Assembly: GCA_037783415.1 (NCBI GenBank)
Contig: JAZGTN010000162.1
Coordinates: 2,852,001 to 2,916,000, forward strand
Reading direction: 5' to 3'
Length of the DNA stretch: 64,000 nucleotides
DNA from: Leptasterias polaris
Taxonomy: Eukaryota > Echinodermata > Asteroidea > Forcipulatida > Asteriidae
The translations under genes were made by a program, and so were the position numbers. The notes below the pieces were generated by a model that searched no databases, had not been told where the DNA came from, and saw nothing but the letters and a program-made list of their open reading frames with translations. Below are positions 11,644 to 21,290 of the stretch, one piece after another (positions within the stretch are counted from its first letter, which is position 1; every line of letters starts with the position of its first letter).

Positions 11644-12177
11644 TGTGTAGGGGAAAAGCAAATCAAACGTGTAACCTTGTGCAAGCAGACTATAAGATGA
11701 GACTAGTGTGACCACAAAGAACATTTTGATGGTTTTGTATATATAAGCATCATATAGAGTGTTTTTAGAGGACAAGCACAACAAATATAGTAATACCGGA
11801 ACGCACTCACAGTGTTCAAAAGCTTTAGTTATAGTATTTATAAAATTCTTCCCTTGTTAATGGAGAATCAAGTAGGGAAATTAAACCTTTAAAGAACGTA
11901 CATGTATGAGGCGATATGTGGATAGTTCTTAATAGGGAAGGGGGGAGTTTTTGGTTAAGTGAAAAGGCAAAAATAGATGGGGAACAGGTGTTGGTGGGGG
12001 GTGGGGTTTAGAGAGGATGGAGGGTGTGAAAAGGAAACTGCCAAAAGACATTGAACCAAGATGTACCAAGGAGCGGGAAATTCGAAACTGAATCAGGTGC
12101 TAGAAAATAGATTGGCAGCGAGAGGGAGTGAAGGGAAAACTATGGTGGCCCTGAAGGGACATCGCATATCGCAAACG

Positions 12178-12400
12178 TGTGCGCATACGTATGCAATGTC
12201 GTGAAACAATTCGCGAATATGTGCGCACACGTATGCAATGTCGTGAAACAATTCGCGAATATGTGCGCACACGTACGCAATGTCGTGAAACAAATCGCGA
12301 ATGTGTGCGCACACGTATGCAATGTCGTGAAACAAATCGCGAATGTGTGCGCACACGGTATGCAATGTCGTGAAACAAATCGCGAATATGTGCGCACACG
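12178..12400. repeat. Left arm 42-bp tandem array (5 units)
   Basis: Each unit contains three near-palindromes: GCATACGTATGC, TGTGCGCACA and ATTCGCGAAT, linked by 'aatgtcgtgaaaca'. Unit-to-unit differences are single bases, plus one extra G near 12358. The right arm carries the same unit inverted. Confidence 0.85.
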
Positions 12401-12914
12401 TCTGCAAATATATTTGCAATGTCGTGAACGTTTATTGCATACCAAGTTGCATACCTTTGAATAAAATGTCTAATGATCTGGGGGGTTTCTTGCCCACAGT
12501 GAGATTAGCGGTAGTCATTGCAGCGGTAGTCATTGTTGTGAGGCAAGCGAGGCGGGTGGCGTATTTCTTTTTTTCCCACGACGAACGTGGGCTATTAACA
12601 TAAAATGGGCGTGTTTGACCGTAAAATACCCTCGCGCGTGCGTACTCTTCGACCTTGATTGTAATAGCACAAGTACAATTATTAGTAGGCTGCAGGTAGA
12701 TATAGCTTATGCTGTAGTACATGTTGGCGAAACTTGGCCTGGTGCCAAGTTCTTGGGTACACATTATTGTATAGCCATGCTTACAGGAGCCTGACTGTAG
12801 CGCCACGTACTCCCTAGGTCTCTAACAAATTGTCTGCAACTATGACATCATCCCAAAGGTATGCAACTTGGTATGCAATAAACGTTCACGACATTGCAAA
12901 TATATTCGCACTCG

Positions 12915-13190
12915 TGTGCGCACACATTCGCGAATTGTTCCACGACATTGCATACGTGTGCGCACATATTCGCGAATTGTTTCACGACATTGCATACGTG
13001 TGCGCACATATTCGCGATTTGTTTCACGACATTGCATACGTGTGCGCACATATTCGCGAATTGTTTCACGACATTGCATACGTGTGCGCACATATTCGCG
13101 ATTTGTTTCACGACATTGCATACGTGTGCGCACATATTCGCGAATTGTTTCACGACATTGCATACGTGTGCGCACACGTATGCGATATGC
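12915..13190. repeat. Right arm 42-bp tandem array (6 units)
   Basis: Inverted counterpart of the left arm. Units alternate between 'attcgcgaattgtttcacg' and 'attcgcgatttgtttcacg', which suggests that pairs of units were amplified together (an 84-bp higher-order step). Confidence 0.85.
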
Positions 13191-13213
13191 GATGTCCCTT
13201 CAGGGCCACCATA

Positions 13214-14054
13214 GAAAACACATGTTGTCTGTGTGGTCTCTGGTAGTAAATCATCCCTGACTGTCTAAATGTTGTTTTTGGGTGGGAGACAAGTGTCTCT
13301 GTATTCAGATACTCAGGCAATGGTTACAACAGAGCTAATGTTGATGTTTTTATGAAACTTCATGAAGGATTGAGGGGGAGTGGGTTTTGGAAAAGGGGGG
13401 GGTTTGGTTTTCAGGGGAAGGGGTTGTTGGAACTCACCTAAAAAGAACGTTTTCCGGTGATAATATGTTGAGCCACTTTTTTTTTTATACCTTTAATGGG
13501 ATGGCTCAAAACATATTTTCAGTGCGTTATATAAGCTGCACCTCATCAGTCACCATTCTGGCTTATGTATCCTTTATTATGAAAGATTTGCAACAATGAG
13601 TGATCAAAATATGGCTTGTTAGAGTAGAAGGATCCAGCGAGATTAGTGTTTTTCGTTTGTTTTTAGTTTAACGTAGTCTCGTCTGGATCCAAACCCTGTT
13701 GTTTCTTTAATTTATTGTACCAAGCTGTTGTTCTTGGAGTAATTCAACCAGGATTTGCAAGTTCTGTTAGTCCATTTCTTTGAGTACGTTTTCTTCGGTT
13801 GAATCTTGCAATCTAGTCCGAATTATTTGGAATTTTATGTTCTTTTGTCTTTTGTAGGCCAACAGAGGTGGTACAGGGAAGAGTTTGTTAAAGTCACCTG
13901 GAAATAGAATTTATTTTTTTTTTAAATATAAGAGTACATGTATATGTATATATATTAACAATAAAACAATTTTTTGAGTAATTGTTTGTCAGTATTTATA
14001 TGTTAAAAAAATAGATAAAGTTGTTTGGGGGCGACTCCGCCCATCCCTTTTTGT
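13214..14054. other. Part of nested insertion, nothing coding seen
   Basis: G-rich stretch at 13373-13430, A/T-rich microsatellite-like sequence at 13915-13960, and no ORF with a recognisable domain. Origin unclear. Confidence 0.4.
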
Positions 14055-14714
14055 GACATCAATCGAGGAAGACTTCGCCTCGATTGAACATCGACCCCAC
14101 TCGAACTTGCCTGCATTTACGTTGTATATACACGTGCAAGTAGTGAGATTGTACGTTTCGTTTGGTTATCCAAAAGGGGGTTTTTTCTTGCATTTTTCCA
14201 GCGAAAATTGCTGCTGGATGCAGCAAAACGACTAAAGATGGGGTCAGCCAGCATTTTTTCCCTGCAGATCCCAAATATAGGCAGTTACGGGCATCGAAAG
14301 TTAGGCTAACGAGGGCAAGTGGTCTGGTCCGACGTCGTTTTCAGCGCTATGCAGCGAACACTTGGATAGCCTGGGGATTTTTTCGTTGGTAGTAGTGTGC
14401 AAGGGAAGTTGCAGTGAAGCTTAGGTTACCAGCGAAATGTTTCTGGTGGAAATACAATACCTCGTATTATCCGTGTTCTCGTTATGACCATGCTCGTATC
14501 TTCCGTTTTTAAGACATAGAAACGCGCATGGGACAGTTCGGGACCGGTGAAAAACCTCGTATAAACTGGCGTCTCGTATTAGTCGACTGTACACTGTCCT
14601 AGGATTGCATTGGGTGGTGACTTCCGAATACAAAAACGCATCATACTGATCAGGTACCCAGACGTAATGTACGGGGCCAGACTACACATTTTCTCCTGCC
14701 TCGATTGACGTCAC
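14055..14714. repeat. Inverted-repeat-bounded segment, possible MITE
   Basis: 'gtgacatcaatcgagg' near 14055 is matched by the inverse 'cctcgattgacgtcac' near 14699, with one mismatch in 16. The interior has no convincing ORF. Whether these are true element ends is uncertain because I see no target duplication and the similarity fades outside the 16 bp. Confidence 0.35.
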
Positions 14715-14799
14715 GAACAGCGCCATGTAAAGGGGGGCCTATTTTTTTATTTGTAATTAAAAGAAAAATACAATTTTGTAACCTTAGTAAATTGTTTAT

Positions 14800-16692
14800 T
14801 CACATTCCACTCATAAAAATGTATATTAATGACAAAAGCTTTATTTTGAAAAAATACCACTGCCAGGTGCCTTTAAGGAGATCACTGTCATTTATTAAGT
14901 GCCAGTGTTTAAACAGTGCACGTTTGAGATTAGAGTGGTGTATTTGTGGGAAGAAAGGCAAGATAAAAACAAGGGGCGGATTCGTTTCTTTCTTGATGTT
15001 AGGTAATGCACTCAATATTGAAGTCCTGGGGTCCACGTTAGATTTCGTGAAGGGGGTCAATTCTTCCGTGTTGTACATGTAACCACGTTCTGTTAGTTTT
15101 TCTTTGAAGAAATTGACCTTGCTCTCGAAGTCTTTTTTGTGTGTGCATATGCGTTTGTATCTCGTAACTTCACCCTTAATGACTCCACCAAATACAGACT
15201 TGGGGTGTGCAGATTCTCGAGCAAGATATTGGAACGTGTCCGTTTTTTTCGTTGCTACTCGAGAATCAAGCTTCCCCTCTTTCTGAAAACGTTCGCCTTT
15301 GTAAATTATGAGGTCAAGAAAGGTGATTTGGTTGTCGGAGATCTCTGAAGTGAACTTCAATGTTGGGTGCAGATTGTTTAACATCTTAATGAAATCCAGC
15401 GCTTCATTCTTGTTGCCATTGTAAATTATTAAAACATCGTCTCTGTATCTCATGTAAGCCACTATCTCTGGGTTGTTAGGGAGTATAATTTCCTTTTCGT
15501 ATTTGAATAGGGTGATGTCACATATTTCAGGACTGCATACACTACCCATTGCCACGCCAATTTTTTGTCTGTAGAACTTGTTATTGAATTTGAAGATGTT
15601 TGCGCCCAAGATCAGTTCTAAAAGACATTGCGTGTGTTTTTTTGTAGGTTTTGGTATGGTGTACAGTCCTGATTTTGCTTGTTCCAAAGCATCACAAACC
15701 GAGTCTATTGCCTCTTTCTGTGGGCAGTTTGTGTACATTGAAACAATGTCCAGTGCGATAAGGAGATTATCTTGTCCCATCGTCAAATTATCTAGTCTTT
15801 TGAGAACCTGTGAGGAGTCTCTTGTATATGTGCTTTGTTGCTTGACGATTGGGAGCAGGAAAAACTCCATATATTTTGAGATTTGTTGAGTTGGAGCCCC
15901 ACAATCACTGATAATCGGCCTTCCCACAAAACATGTTCCACCCGGTGGGTTTTTGTGGATCTTCGGTAATAGGTAAAGGCATGGTGTTTTGATCTCGTGA
16001 TTGTGAGGATTTAGAAACTCAAAAATCTCTTTGTTTATAACGTTGTCCACGTATAGATCGCGTACGGCCCGATAGACCATAGCGGTGACATCACCTGTTA
16101 AATCCCTATCCACAACCTCATAGTGCGGCCCAGATAATTGCCTCAAACCTTCCTGTAGGTAGTCTGATCTGTTTATAACATATACACCACGGCCTTTGTC
16201 AAATTTTGTTATGACAATGTTCTGGTTTTTCTTGAGGCCTGTGAGAGCGATGCGTTCTGCTTTGGTGATATTGGATGCCACATTTTTGATTTTGATTTTG
16301 GACAGTTCCTCCAGTGTACCTTCAATGTAATTTTCTAAGTTTGTATTGAAGGTAGCAGGGGGTGTCCATTTTGATGGCATCCAAAATGGATGAAGTTGAC
16401 CCAGATTCGCTTTCCCTGCCATTAAAACGCGAAGTCTCATTTTTCTGAAGAGCAGTTTTGAATGGCGTAGGATAGCTGTCCTTTTTGGTTTTTTGGGTGT
16501 GGGAATGAAGTTTAAACCTCTTCCTAGAGCAATCGTCTCAATCAAAGATAGTTTATAGTCAGAAAGATTTTTGACAAACTGTTGACTTTTGTTGGCTTTT
16601 TGTTTAAGAAAGATCAAACTCTCGTTTTTCTTTTTCTGTTTGGTTATTTTACGAGAGAGAGAGGATTTCTCTTTTGCCATTTTACATTTCAA
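14800..16692 (-). CDS. Penelope-like element reverse transcriptase
   Basis: A 630-residue uninterrupted ORF of the Penelope-like (PLE) group. Visible motifs: a basic N-terminus; NIVITKFDKGRGVYVI (158-173); YLLPKIHKNPPGG (240-252); GRPIISDCGAPTQQISKYME (257-276); LDIVSMYTN (314-322) with the first catalytic Asp; GVAMGSVCSPE (379-389); and YRDDVLIIY (416-424) with the catalytic Asp pair. After this comes the PLE-typical ITFLDL (456-461) and a block around KKTDTFQYL (482-490). PLE proteins normally carry a C-terminal GIY-YIG endonuclease. Here the ORF ends about 30 residues after NPPLVF and KHWHLIND in unrelated hydrophobic residues, with no GIY-YIG motif. It is therefore either a 3'-truncated copy or an endonuclease-lacking type. 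Upstream (16693-16850) lies a TATA-like 'ggtatttaaac' on the minus strand. Confidence 0.88.
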   Translation of the reverse strand: MKCKMAKEKSSLSRKITKQKKKNESLIFLKQKANKSQQFVKNLSDYKLSLIETIALGRGLNFIPTPKKPKRTAILRHSKLLFRKMRLRVLMAGKANLGQLHPFWMPSKWTPPATFNTNLENYIEGTLEELSKIKIKNVASNITKAERIALTGLKKNQNIVITKFDKGRGVYVINRSDYLQEGLRQLSGPHYEVVDRDLTGDVTAMVYRAVRDLYVDNVINKEIFEFLNPHNHEIKTPCLYLLPKIHKNPPGGTCFVGRPIISDCGAPTQQISKYMEFFLLPIVKQQSTYTRDSSQVLKRLDNLTMGQDNLLIALDIVSMYTNCPQKEAIDSVCDALEQAKSGLYTIPKPTKKHTQCLLELILGANIFKFNNKFYRQKIGVAMGSVCSPEICDITLFKYEKEIILPNNPEIVAYMRYRDDVLIIYNGNKNEALDFIKMLNNLHPTLKFTSEISDNQITFLDLIIYKGERFQKEGKLDSRVATKKTDTFQYLARESAHPKSVFGGVIKGEVTRYKRICTHKKDFESKVNFFKEKLTERGYMYNTEELTPFTKSNVDPRTSILSALPNIKKETNPPLVFILPFFPQIHHSNLKRALFKHWHLINDSDLLKGTWQWYFFKIKLLSLIYIFMSGM

Positions 16693-16850
16693 GTTTTTTT
16701 TGCCTCCCTTCTTGACATAGTTGCAACAATAGGGTCCTTCGTCGTTTTATTATGATGATAAAGGATGATAGAGTTACAACGATCAAATTGTGGTTTGCAT
16801 TCGTTTAAATACCATGCCCTGTGAAATCATCCACCAACATTCTGTCATGC

Positions 16851-17586
16851 GCATGCGCATGTGTAGTGACATAACCTGGGGTTGATGTCTGAAGGTTGTG
16901 TGAATAAAATCGCAGGGTCAGGTCGTGATATGCAAACGGTTTGAGTCGATTGGACAGGAGATTGGTTTGGAAATTGAAAACAAAGGGGGGGTTTTGTTTT
17001 TGGAAAAGGGGGCTTTGGGTTTTGAAGGGAAGGTATGGAAGTGGGGTGATAGAAGAGAGGACGGGTTTGAGAGGTTGAAGGTGGCGGAAAAGGAAGAGGG
17101 AGATGTGATAGAGGGGAGGAGAGAGTGAGAAGGAATGGGAGGGGGTTTAGGTTATAGAGAGGAAAAAGGAGGGGGGGGGGAAAGGTTTTCAAAAGGGCGG
17201 ATTGGCAGGAGCTTGGATGAAGGAACGGGGGAGGAAGGGGGTTAATGTCTTCTGAAATGGGATGATGGTGGTTGATGAAAGGTTGGGAAAATCAACGCTC
17301 GACTGCAAATCTAAATGTAAGGATATGCTTTTAAATTTTTGAGAAACATGTTTGCATTATGGTGATCTTCCAAGTTATGGTTTATTATGAAGCTGGGAAG
17401 CTTTTTATAAAGGAAAGATCATCAAAAAGAAACGAGGATGGACTGAGGAGGGAAGGGGGGTGGAATAAACAGAGCAAGTAAGTGGACATCGATATTAAAG
17501 GTTTGAGTGGAACAAGTTTAGTGCCAAAGACAAGAAAAAAAGAACATGTTTTATGTGAACAACTTTAAAGAAACAAACAAACATGG
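16851..17586. other. Purine-rich stretch of the nested insertion
   Basis: Strongly purine-biased plus strand (for example 16980-17200, with G runs up to ten) between the PLE and the stem-loop ORF. Frames here are by-products of the bias. No domain is seen. Confidence 0.45.
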
Positions 17587-17616
17587 TCAAAATCTCTTTT
17601 TTGAAATATATGTATG

Positions 17617-17640
17617 GTGGCTCTGAAAAGAGCCGGTGGG
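17617..17640 (-). promoter_or_regulatory. Histone-type mRNA 3' stem-loop
   Basis: On the minus strand the sequence is GGCTCT-TTTC-AGAGCC followed by ACC: a perfect 6-bp stem, a four-base pyrimidine loop and the 3' ACC flank. This is the canonical signal at the end of replication-dependent histone mRNAs, bound by SLBP and used for cleavage without polyadenylation. About 14 nt after the stem comes a purine-rich 'caaaaaagaga' (17593-17603), placed like a histone downstream element that pairs with U7 snRNA. The stem starts 28 nt after the TGA of the upstream ORF, a spacing typical of histone genes. The ORF itself is not a histone. Sequence identity of the signal is seen directly; function is inferred. 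Confidence 0.75.
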
Positions 17641-17662
17641 TTTGTTTGGCATAGCCAAGTTC

Positions 17663-18192
17663 TCATCTCCGTTTTGCGCCCCTGGGTCCTTCGAGGAGAC
17701 CGGCCCTCTGCTCCGCCGACTCGGTGACGATCGCCAGCACTCGAAGGGCCCGTCGACGCTCCTTGTCGTTTGCAACGTTAGCATCAATCAAACTGCCCCC
17801 CCCCCCTTGTTTTGCTTTGAGAGAAGGTCAACCTCAATCGTAGTTAGCCCCGACTGGTACTGATCTAGGATCAACCTACCCAGTTCAACCGCAAACCCTG
17901 CTGTTTTTTTGTGCCACGACATGATCATCTCGGGTGAGCAGGGGATGTCGAGTGGAAGGGTAGGAATTTTCTTGTTGATTTTGTACCAGTCTGGGGCTTC
18001 ACCACGATCAAGGCTTTCCCTCAGTTTGTCCGCCTGCCTCCGAACCCGATTTCTCAGGCCGGCGAGACGGACAATCTCTACTCTGGCTTTACGGACCAGA
18101 CCATAAGCGGAGGGGCTCAGTTTGATTTGCTGTTTGTCTTGTTTTTTCTTCTGACAAGTCACGAGGACGAGGTTGCGACCGCTGGCCACAAG
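17663..18192 (-). pseudogene. Unknown 5'-truncated ORF ending before histone-type stem-loop
   Basis: Open from the junction at 18192 with no start codon inside the insertion, so the N-terminus is missing. The first 135 or so residues are Arg/Lys-rich with LRNRVRRQADKLRESLDRG, then DWYKINKKIPTLPLDIPC and SWHKKTAGFAVELG. A run of 11 G's (17796-17806) moves the frame into a stop at 17788. One base more in that run would let it continue through DKERRRALRVLAIVTESAEQ to GAKRR and a TGA at 17663-17665. The run length may be a sequencing or slippage matter. I do not recognise the protein and it is not a core or linker histone. It may be the 3' end of a retroelement or of a retrocopied host mRNA. Confidence 0.5.
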
Positions 18193-20040
18193 GGAAGTAA
18201 ACTATTTCAGATTGTTTTCAGAAATCGTCTAGATCATTGGGCTAAAGATGTGTTAACTGATAATCAGACAGGATTTAAGTCGGGGTACTGTACTGTCGAC
18301 AATATTTTTGTTTTACACACAAGTTGCTGCAAAAATTTCGCAGTCAAAAGAAGAAATTATATGTCTGTTTTGTTGATTTCAAAAAAGCTTTTGATTATGT
18401 AGATCGGACTTTATTGTGGTGGAAATTAATGCAAACTGGTCTCAGTACTAAGTCCATTAACATCTTGAAAAGTATGTATAAATCTGTAAAATAGCTGTGT
18501 GAAGTTAAAATATGGTGTTACTCAATCTTTTCAATGTAAAATGGGTGTCCAGCAAGGTGCAGTGTTAAGCCCCCTTCTATTTTCTTTATTCTTGAATGAT
18601 CTTGAAATTGAGTTAGGTAGAGCCCCTTTACAGGGTGTCAAACTCGGTACTAGAAGTATTAATTCATTGTTGTATGCAGATAATTTGATTATTTTATCTG
18701 ACACTCATGAGGGACTTCAATTGCAAATGAAGAGATTTGAGTCATTTTGTAATAAGTGGAGACTTACTGTCAATGTTAACAAAACAAAAGTTATTATTTT
18801 TAATAACGATTTATCAAAAGCAAAAAATGTGGTGAATACTTTTAGCATCAATGGGGACTCCATAGAAGTTGTTGATTCTTATCTGTACTTAGGGATTATT
18901 TTTCAAACCTCAGGTTCTTTCAAGTTAGTTAAGAAAAATCTTGTAAATAAAGCTAATAAGGCCGCCTATTCAATTAGAAAAAACATTGCCAATGAGATCC
19001 CCTCCAGTACTTGTGAAAATATTTGATACTTTATTAAAACCCATTGTAAATTACGGCTCTGAAGTAACATGGAAGAAAGATGATGATCAAGCCAAAGTTT
19101 TTCAAATGAGCTGGTATAAATATATTTTGAATGTAAACAGACGTACTTCCAATGATGCTGTGCTGAGTGAACTGGGCAGTTTTCCTCTGTACATTGAACA
19201 TTGCCGAAATGCTTTAAAATACTGGCTTAAGTTATCTGAAAACCTCCTCATTCAATTTCGTATAATGCCTTTATAGAAGACATGGAGTTGGGCAATAGGA
19301 GGACGTCTTTGTTCCGTTGAAAAACACCTTTGACATGATAAAGTGGAATGCTCCCTTGAGTTTGTCAGGGTTCCATAGTCAGCGAGTTCTTTGTGATAAA
19401 TTTGTAGAGGAACGACGTAATGAATTTATTTGTAACTGGTTAGGTAGATTACATGATGATACTAAAGGAACGTGCAGTCAAAAGAATAAGGTTAGAACCT
19501 ACCGGATGTTTAAAATAAGGTACGAAATGGAACCATATTTATGTTTTTTAAGTAATCCTCAGTACAGACATTATCTGGCCAGATTTAGATGTTCAGCGCA
19601 TAAACTGCTTGTAGAAACTGGAAGATACATCAGTTTAGAATTTAATCAACGTATTTGCCCTCACTGTATGGAAGACGTGGAAACAGAAATGCATTTTGTA
19701 TGTGCTTGTCCGATGTATAATTTTCTGAGAAAAAATATGTACATGTATGATGCTGTTTGTAAAAGTAATGCAGATTTTAGTATGCTATCGGAAAGAGACA
19801 AATTAATTTGTTTAATGACCTCTCAGGAAAAAGGCATTGTATATTGCTTAGCCAAGTATATTTGTATGTCTGCTAAGTTAAAGGAAATCAATGTTTAAAA
19901 TAATTAGTTTAACACTGATGCTTATGCTAACTCCTCAGTCATGATGTAAACTGCAATTTGTATTTTTAAATTTTTGTTGTAACCCTTCCCCAGGGTAATG
20001 GGGTATGTTCCTTTTGGAATAAAACACTAATCAATCAAAT
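18193..20040 (+). pseudogene. Decayed LINE, 3' half (RT core to 3' end)
   Basis: Continues the element broken at 11643. It begins with GSKLFQIVFRNRLDHWAKDV and NQTGFKSGY. After a frame change come MGVQQGAVLSPLLFSLFLND (about 18540), LLYADNLIILS (about 18670), where the usual Asp pair reads DN, and TVNVNKTKVIIF. A frame shift at about 19020 is followed by the connection region and, at 19317-19898, a C-terminal zinc-finger-like CPHC...H...C block (about 19650-19710). A stop at 19896-19898 is followed by a 3' UTR with 'ggaataaaacactaatcaatcaa' near 20020. The DN change and multiple shifts show it is dead. NMYMYDAV at about 19736 contains an in-frame TACATGTA. Confidence 0.8.
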
Positions 20041-20837
20041 TATTTTTTGTTTTCCTTTTTTGACCTCCATGTCACACTTAAGATTCCATGATCTCACAAT
20101 GACCCTAATATGTCCTTGAGGACCAGACTGGGCCCATTTGATGGCACTGTTTTCCACAGGTTTTGTGCACAAAGTGGTGCCCAGTAAAGCTAGTTTTTCT
20201 ACTCATGTACTGGCCATATTGTAAGTACCGAGCTCAGTGAGAAGAAGTGCAATGAGTTTAGGCCCTCATAATTTTTAACAATATCCACCCTGACATCCTG
20301 CATGTTTGGGGTGTGCAGATTTTGGAATAAAGCGGGGCTTAATTGATTCATCTACATTGTATTGCTGTCATCTTTGAGAACAATTTTTGCTGGATATTGA
20401 TGTTGATCGTTGTTCTGTAGACTTTTATCCTTCACTAAATTTGTCAGTATTAATCAGGGTTAGGCGGATCCAGGAATTTTAGAGCCAGCTTGATTGATGT
20501 GATAAAGCATCTTAAAATTATTTTAGAATTTGTCGGATAATGCAGCAATTTTGCCTGACAGCAGTTTTACAAACTTGTATGAAATACATGAGTCCCAATT
20601 GTTTACTGATGTCGAAGCTTCCTGTACAACAATACAAGTGTAAAAGTCGTTTGTAAAAAAAAAACAATAGGCCTAAAACAATACTGGTTTGCTTCGAGAA
20701 AAAGTGCTGTAACCACTTGTAATTTAACAATGAACCCCTGCACAACATGTTGACTCAGTGTTAGAACAATAAATGTCCTGGCACTTAAAAAAATATACAC
20801 AGACCTATAAGATATGACTGTCATAATACATACACAA
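20041..20837. other. Intergenic stretch, nothing recognised
   Basis: A/T-rich sequence with no domain-bearing frame on either strand. Confidence 0.45.
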
Positions 20838-21290
20838 GGGCCCAATGTCATACAGTTGCTTTAGCACAAACAGTAGCTAAGCACAAAAAAATTATGCAAA
20901 CCAGAATAAGGTTACCAACCAAAACGCCAATTTACATACATGTATGTACCATTTGTGACTGGTGTTGCTGATCATTTTTGCTGAGCAGAAACTTATAAGT
21001 AATATTTTCTGCTCTAAAAGCAGCTATGTGAAAATGAAATTGAGCCTACTGTACATGTAGTTCTTCCAGTGTGTAGATCTGGGCCCCTTTTCATAGAGCT
21101 GCTTAAGCAGAAAATACTGCTTCAAAAATAAGCAGCTATGTGAAAATGAAATTGAGCCTACATGTAGTTCTTCCAGTGTGTAGATCTGGGCCCCTTTTCA
21201 TAGAGCTGCTTAAGCAGAAAATACTGCTGAACAAAATATAAGCAGGAAACCAGTTTTTGTGCTTAAAAGCAACTCTATGAAATTTGACCA
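20838..21290. repeat. MITE cluster ('gggcccaa...tagagctgc' family) with internal duplication
   Basis: It starts with 'gggcccaatgtcatacagtt' and ends with 'gcaactctatgaaatttgac'. It contains the family words 'aataaggttaccaaccaaaa' and 'agctgcttaagcag'. A segment of about 110 bp is tandemly duplicated (from about 21020 and about 21131). The two copies are identical except that the first has five extra bases, TACTGTACATGTA (21047-21059) against TACATGTA (21159-21166). Confidence 0.6.

Larger units (their letters stand above)
12139..13213. mobile_element. Foldback element with 42-bp repeat arms
   Basis: The outer ends are exact inverses: 'ctatggtggccctgaaggga' at 12139 and its complement ending at 13213. 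The left arm (12139-12461) and right arm (12854-13213) carry five and six tandem 42-bp units in opposite orientation, then share inner ends that start near 'aacgtttattgcatacc'. The loop (12462-12853, about 390 bp) is unique with no convincing ORF. Four A's flank both ends, a possible short target duplication. Because 42 is divisible by three, all frames of the arms are open; those ORFs are artefacts of the repeat. The arms could form a hairpin stem of more than 300 bp. The layout resembles foldback (TU-like) elements known from sea urchin; the superfamily is not determined. Confidence 0.8.
11644..18192. mobile_element. 6.5-kb nested insertion splitting the LINE
   Basis: The LINE reading frame stops at 11643 and resumes without loss at 18193, so 11644-18192 is inserted DNA. 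It holds a foldback element (12139-13213), an inverted-repeat pair (14055/14699), a Penelope-like RT on the minus strand (14800-16692) and, at its right edge, a minus-strand ORF ending in a histone-type stem-loop. That ORF stays open up to the junction, so its 5' end is cut off there, as in a 5'-truncated retrotransposed copy. I found no convincing target-site duplication. G-rich strands occur at 11938-12010 and 16980-17200. More than one insertion event is likely. Confidence 0.7.

Noticed and set aside
13185..13213. Second histone-like stem-loop at the foldback ends ('cccttcagggccaccatag')
   Set aside because: It shares TTCAGRGCCACCATA with the real stem-loop at 17617, but the 5' stem is shortened and has a mismatch, so no 6-bp stem with a 4-nt loop forms. 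The likeness may be chance.
12093..13260. Long ORFs on both strands with a 14-residue repeat (VCAHIRELFHDIAY-like)
   Set aside because: They follow from the 42-bp period being divisible by three. All frames are open on both strands and the sequence is built of DNA palindromes, so no protein is supported.
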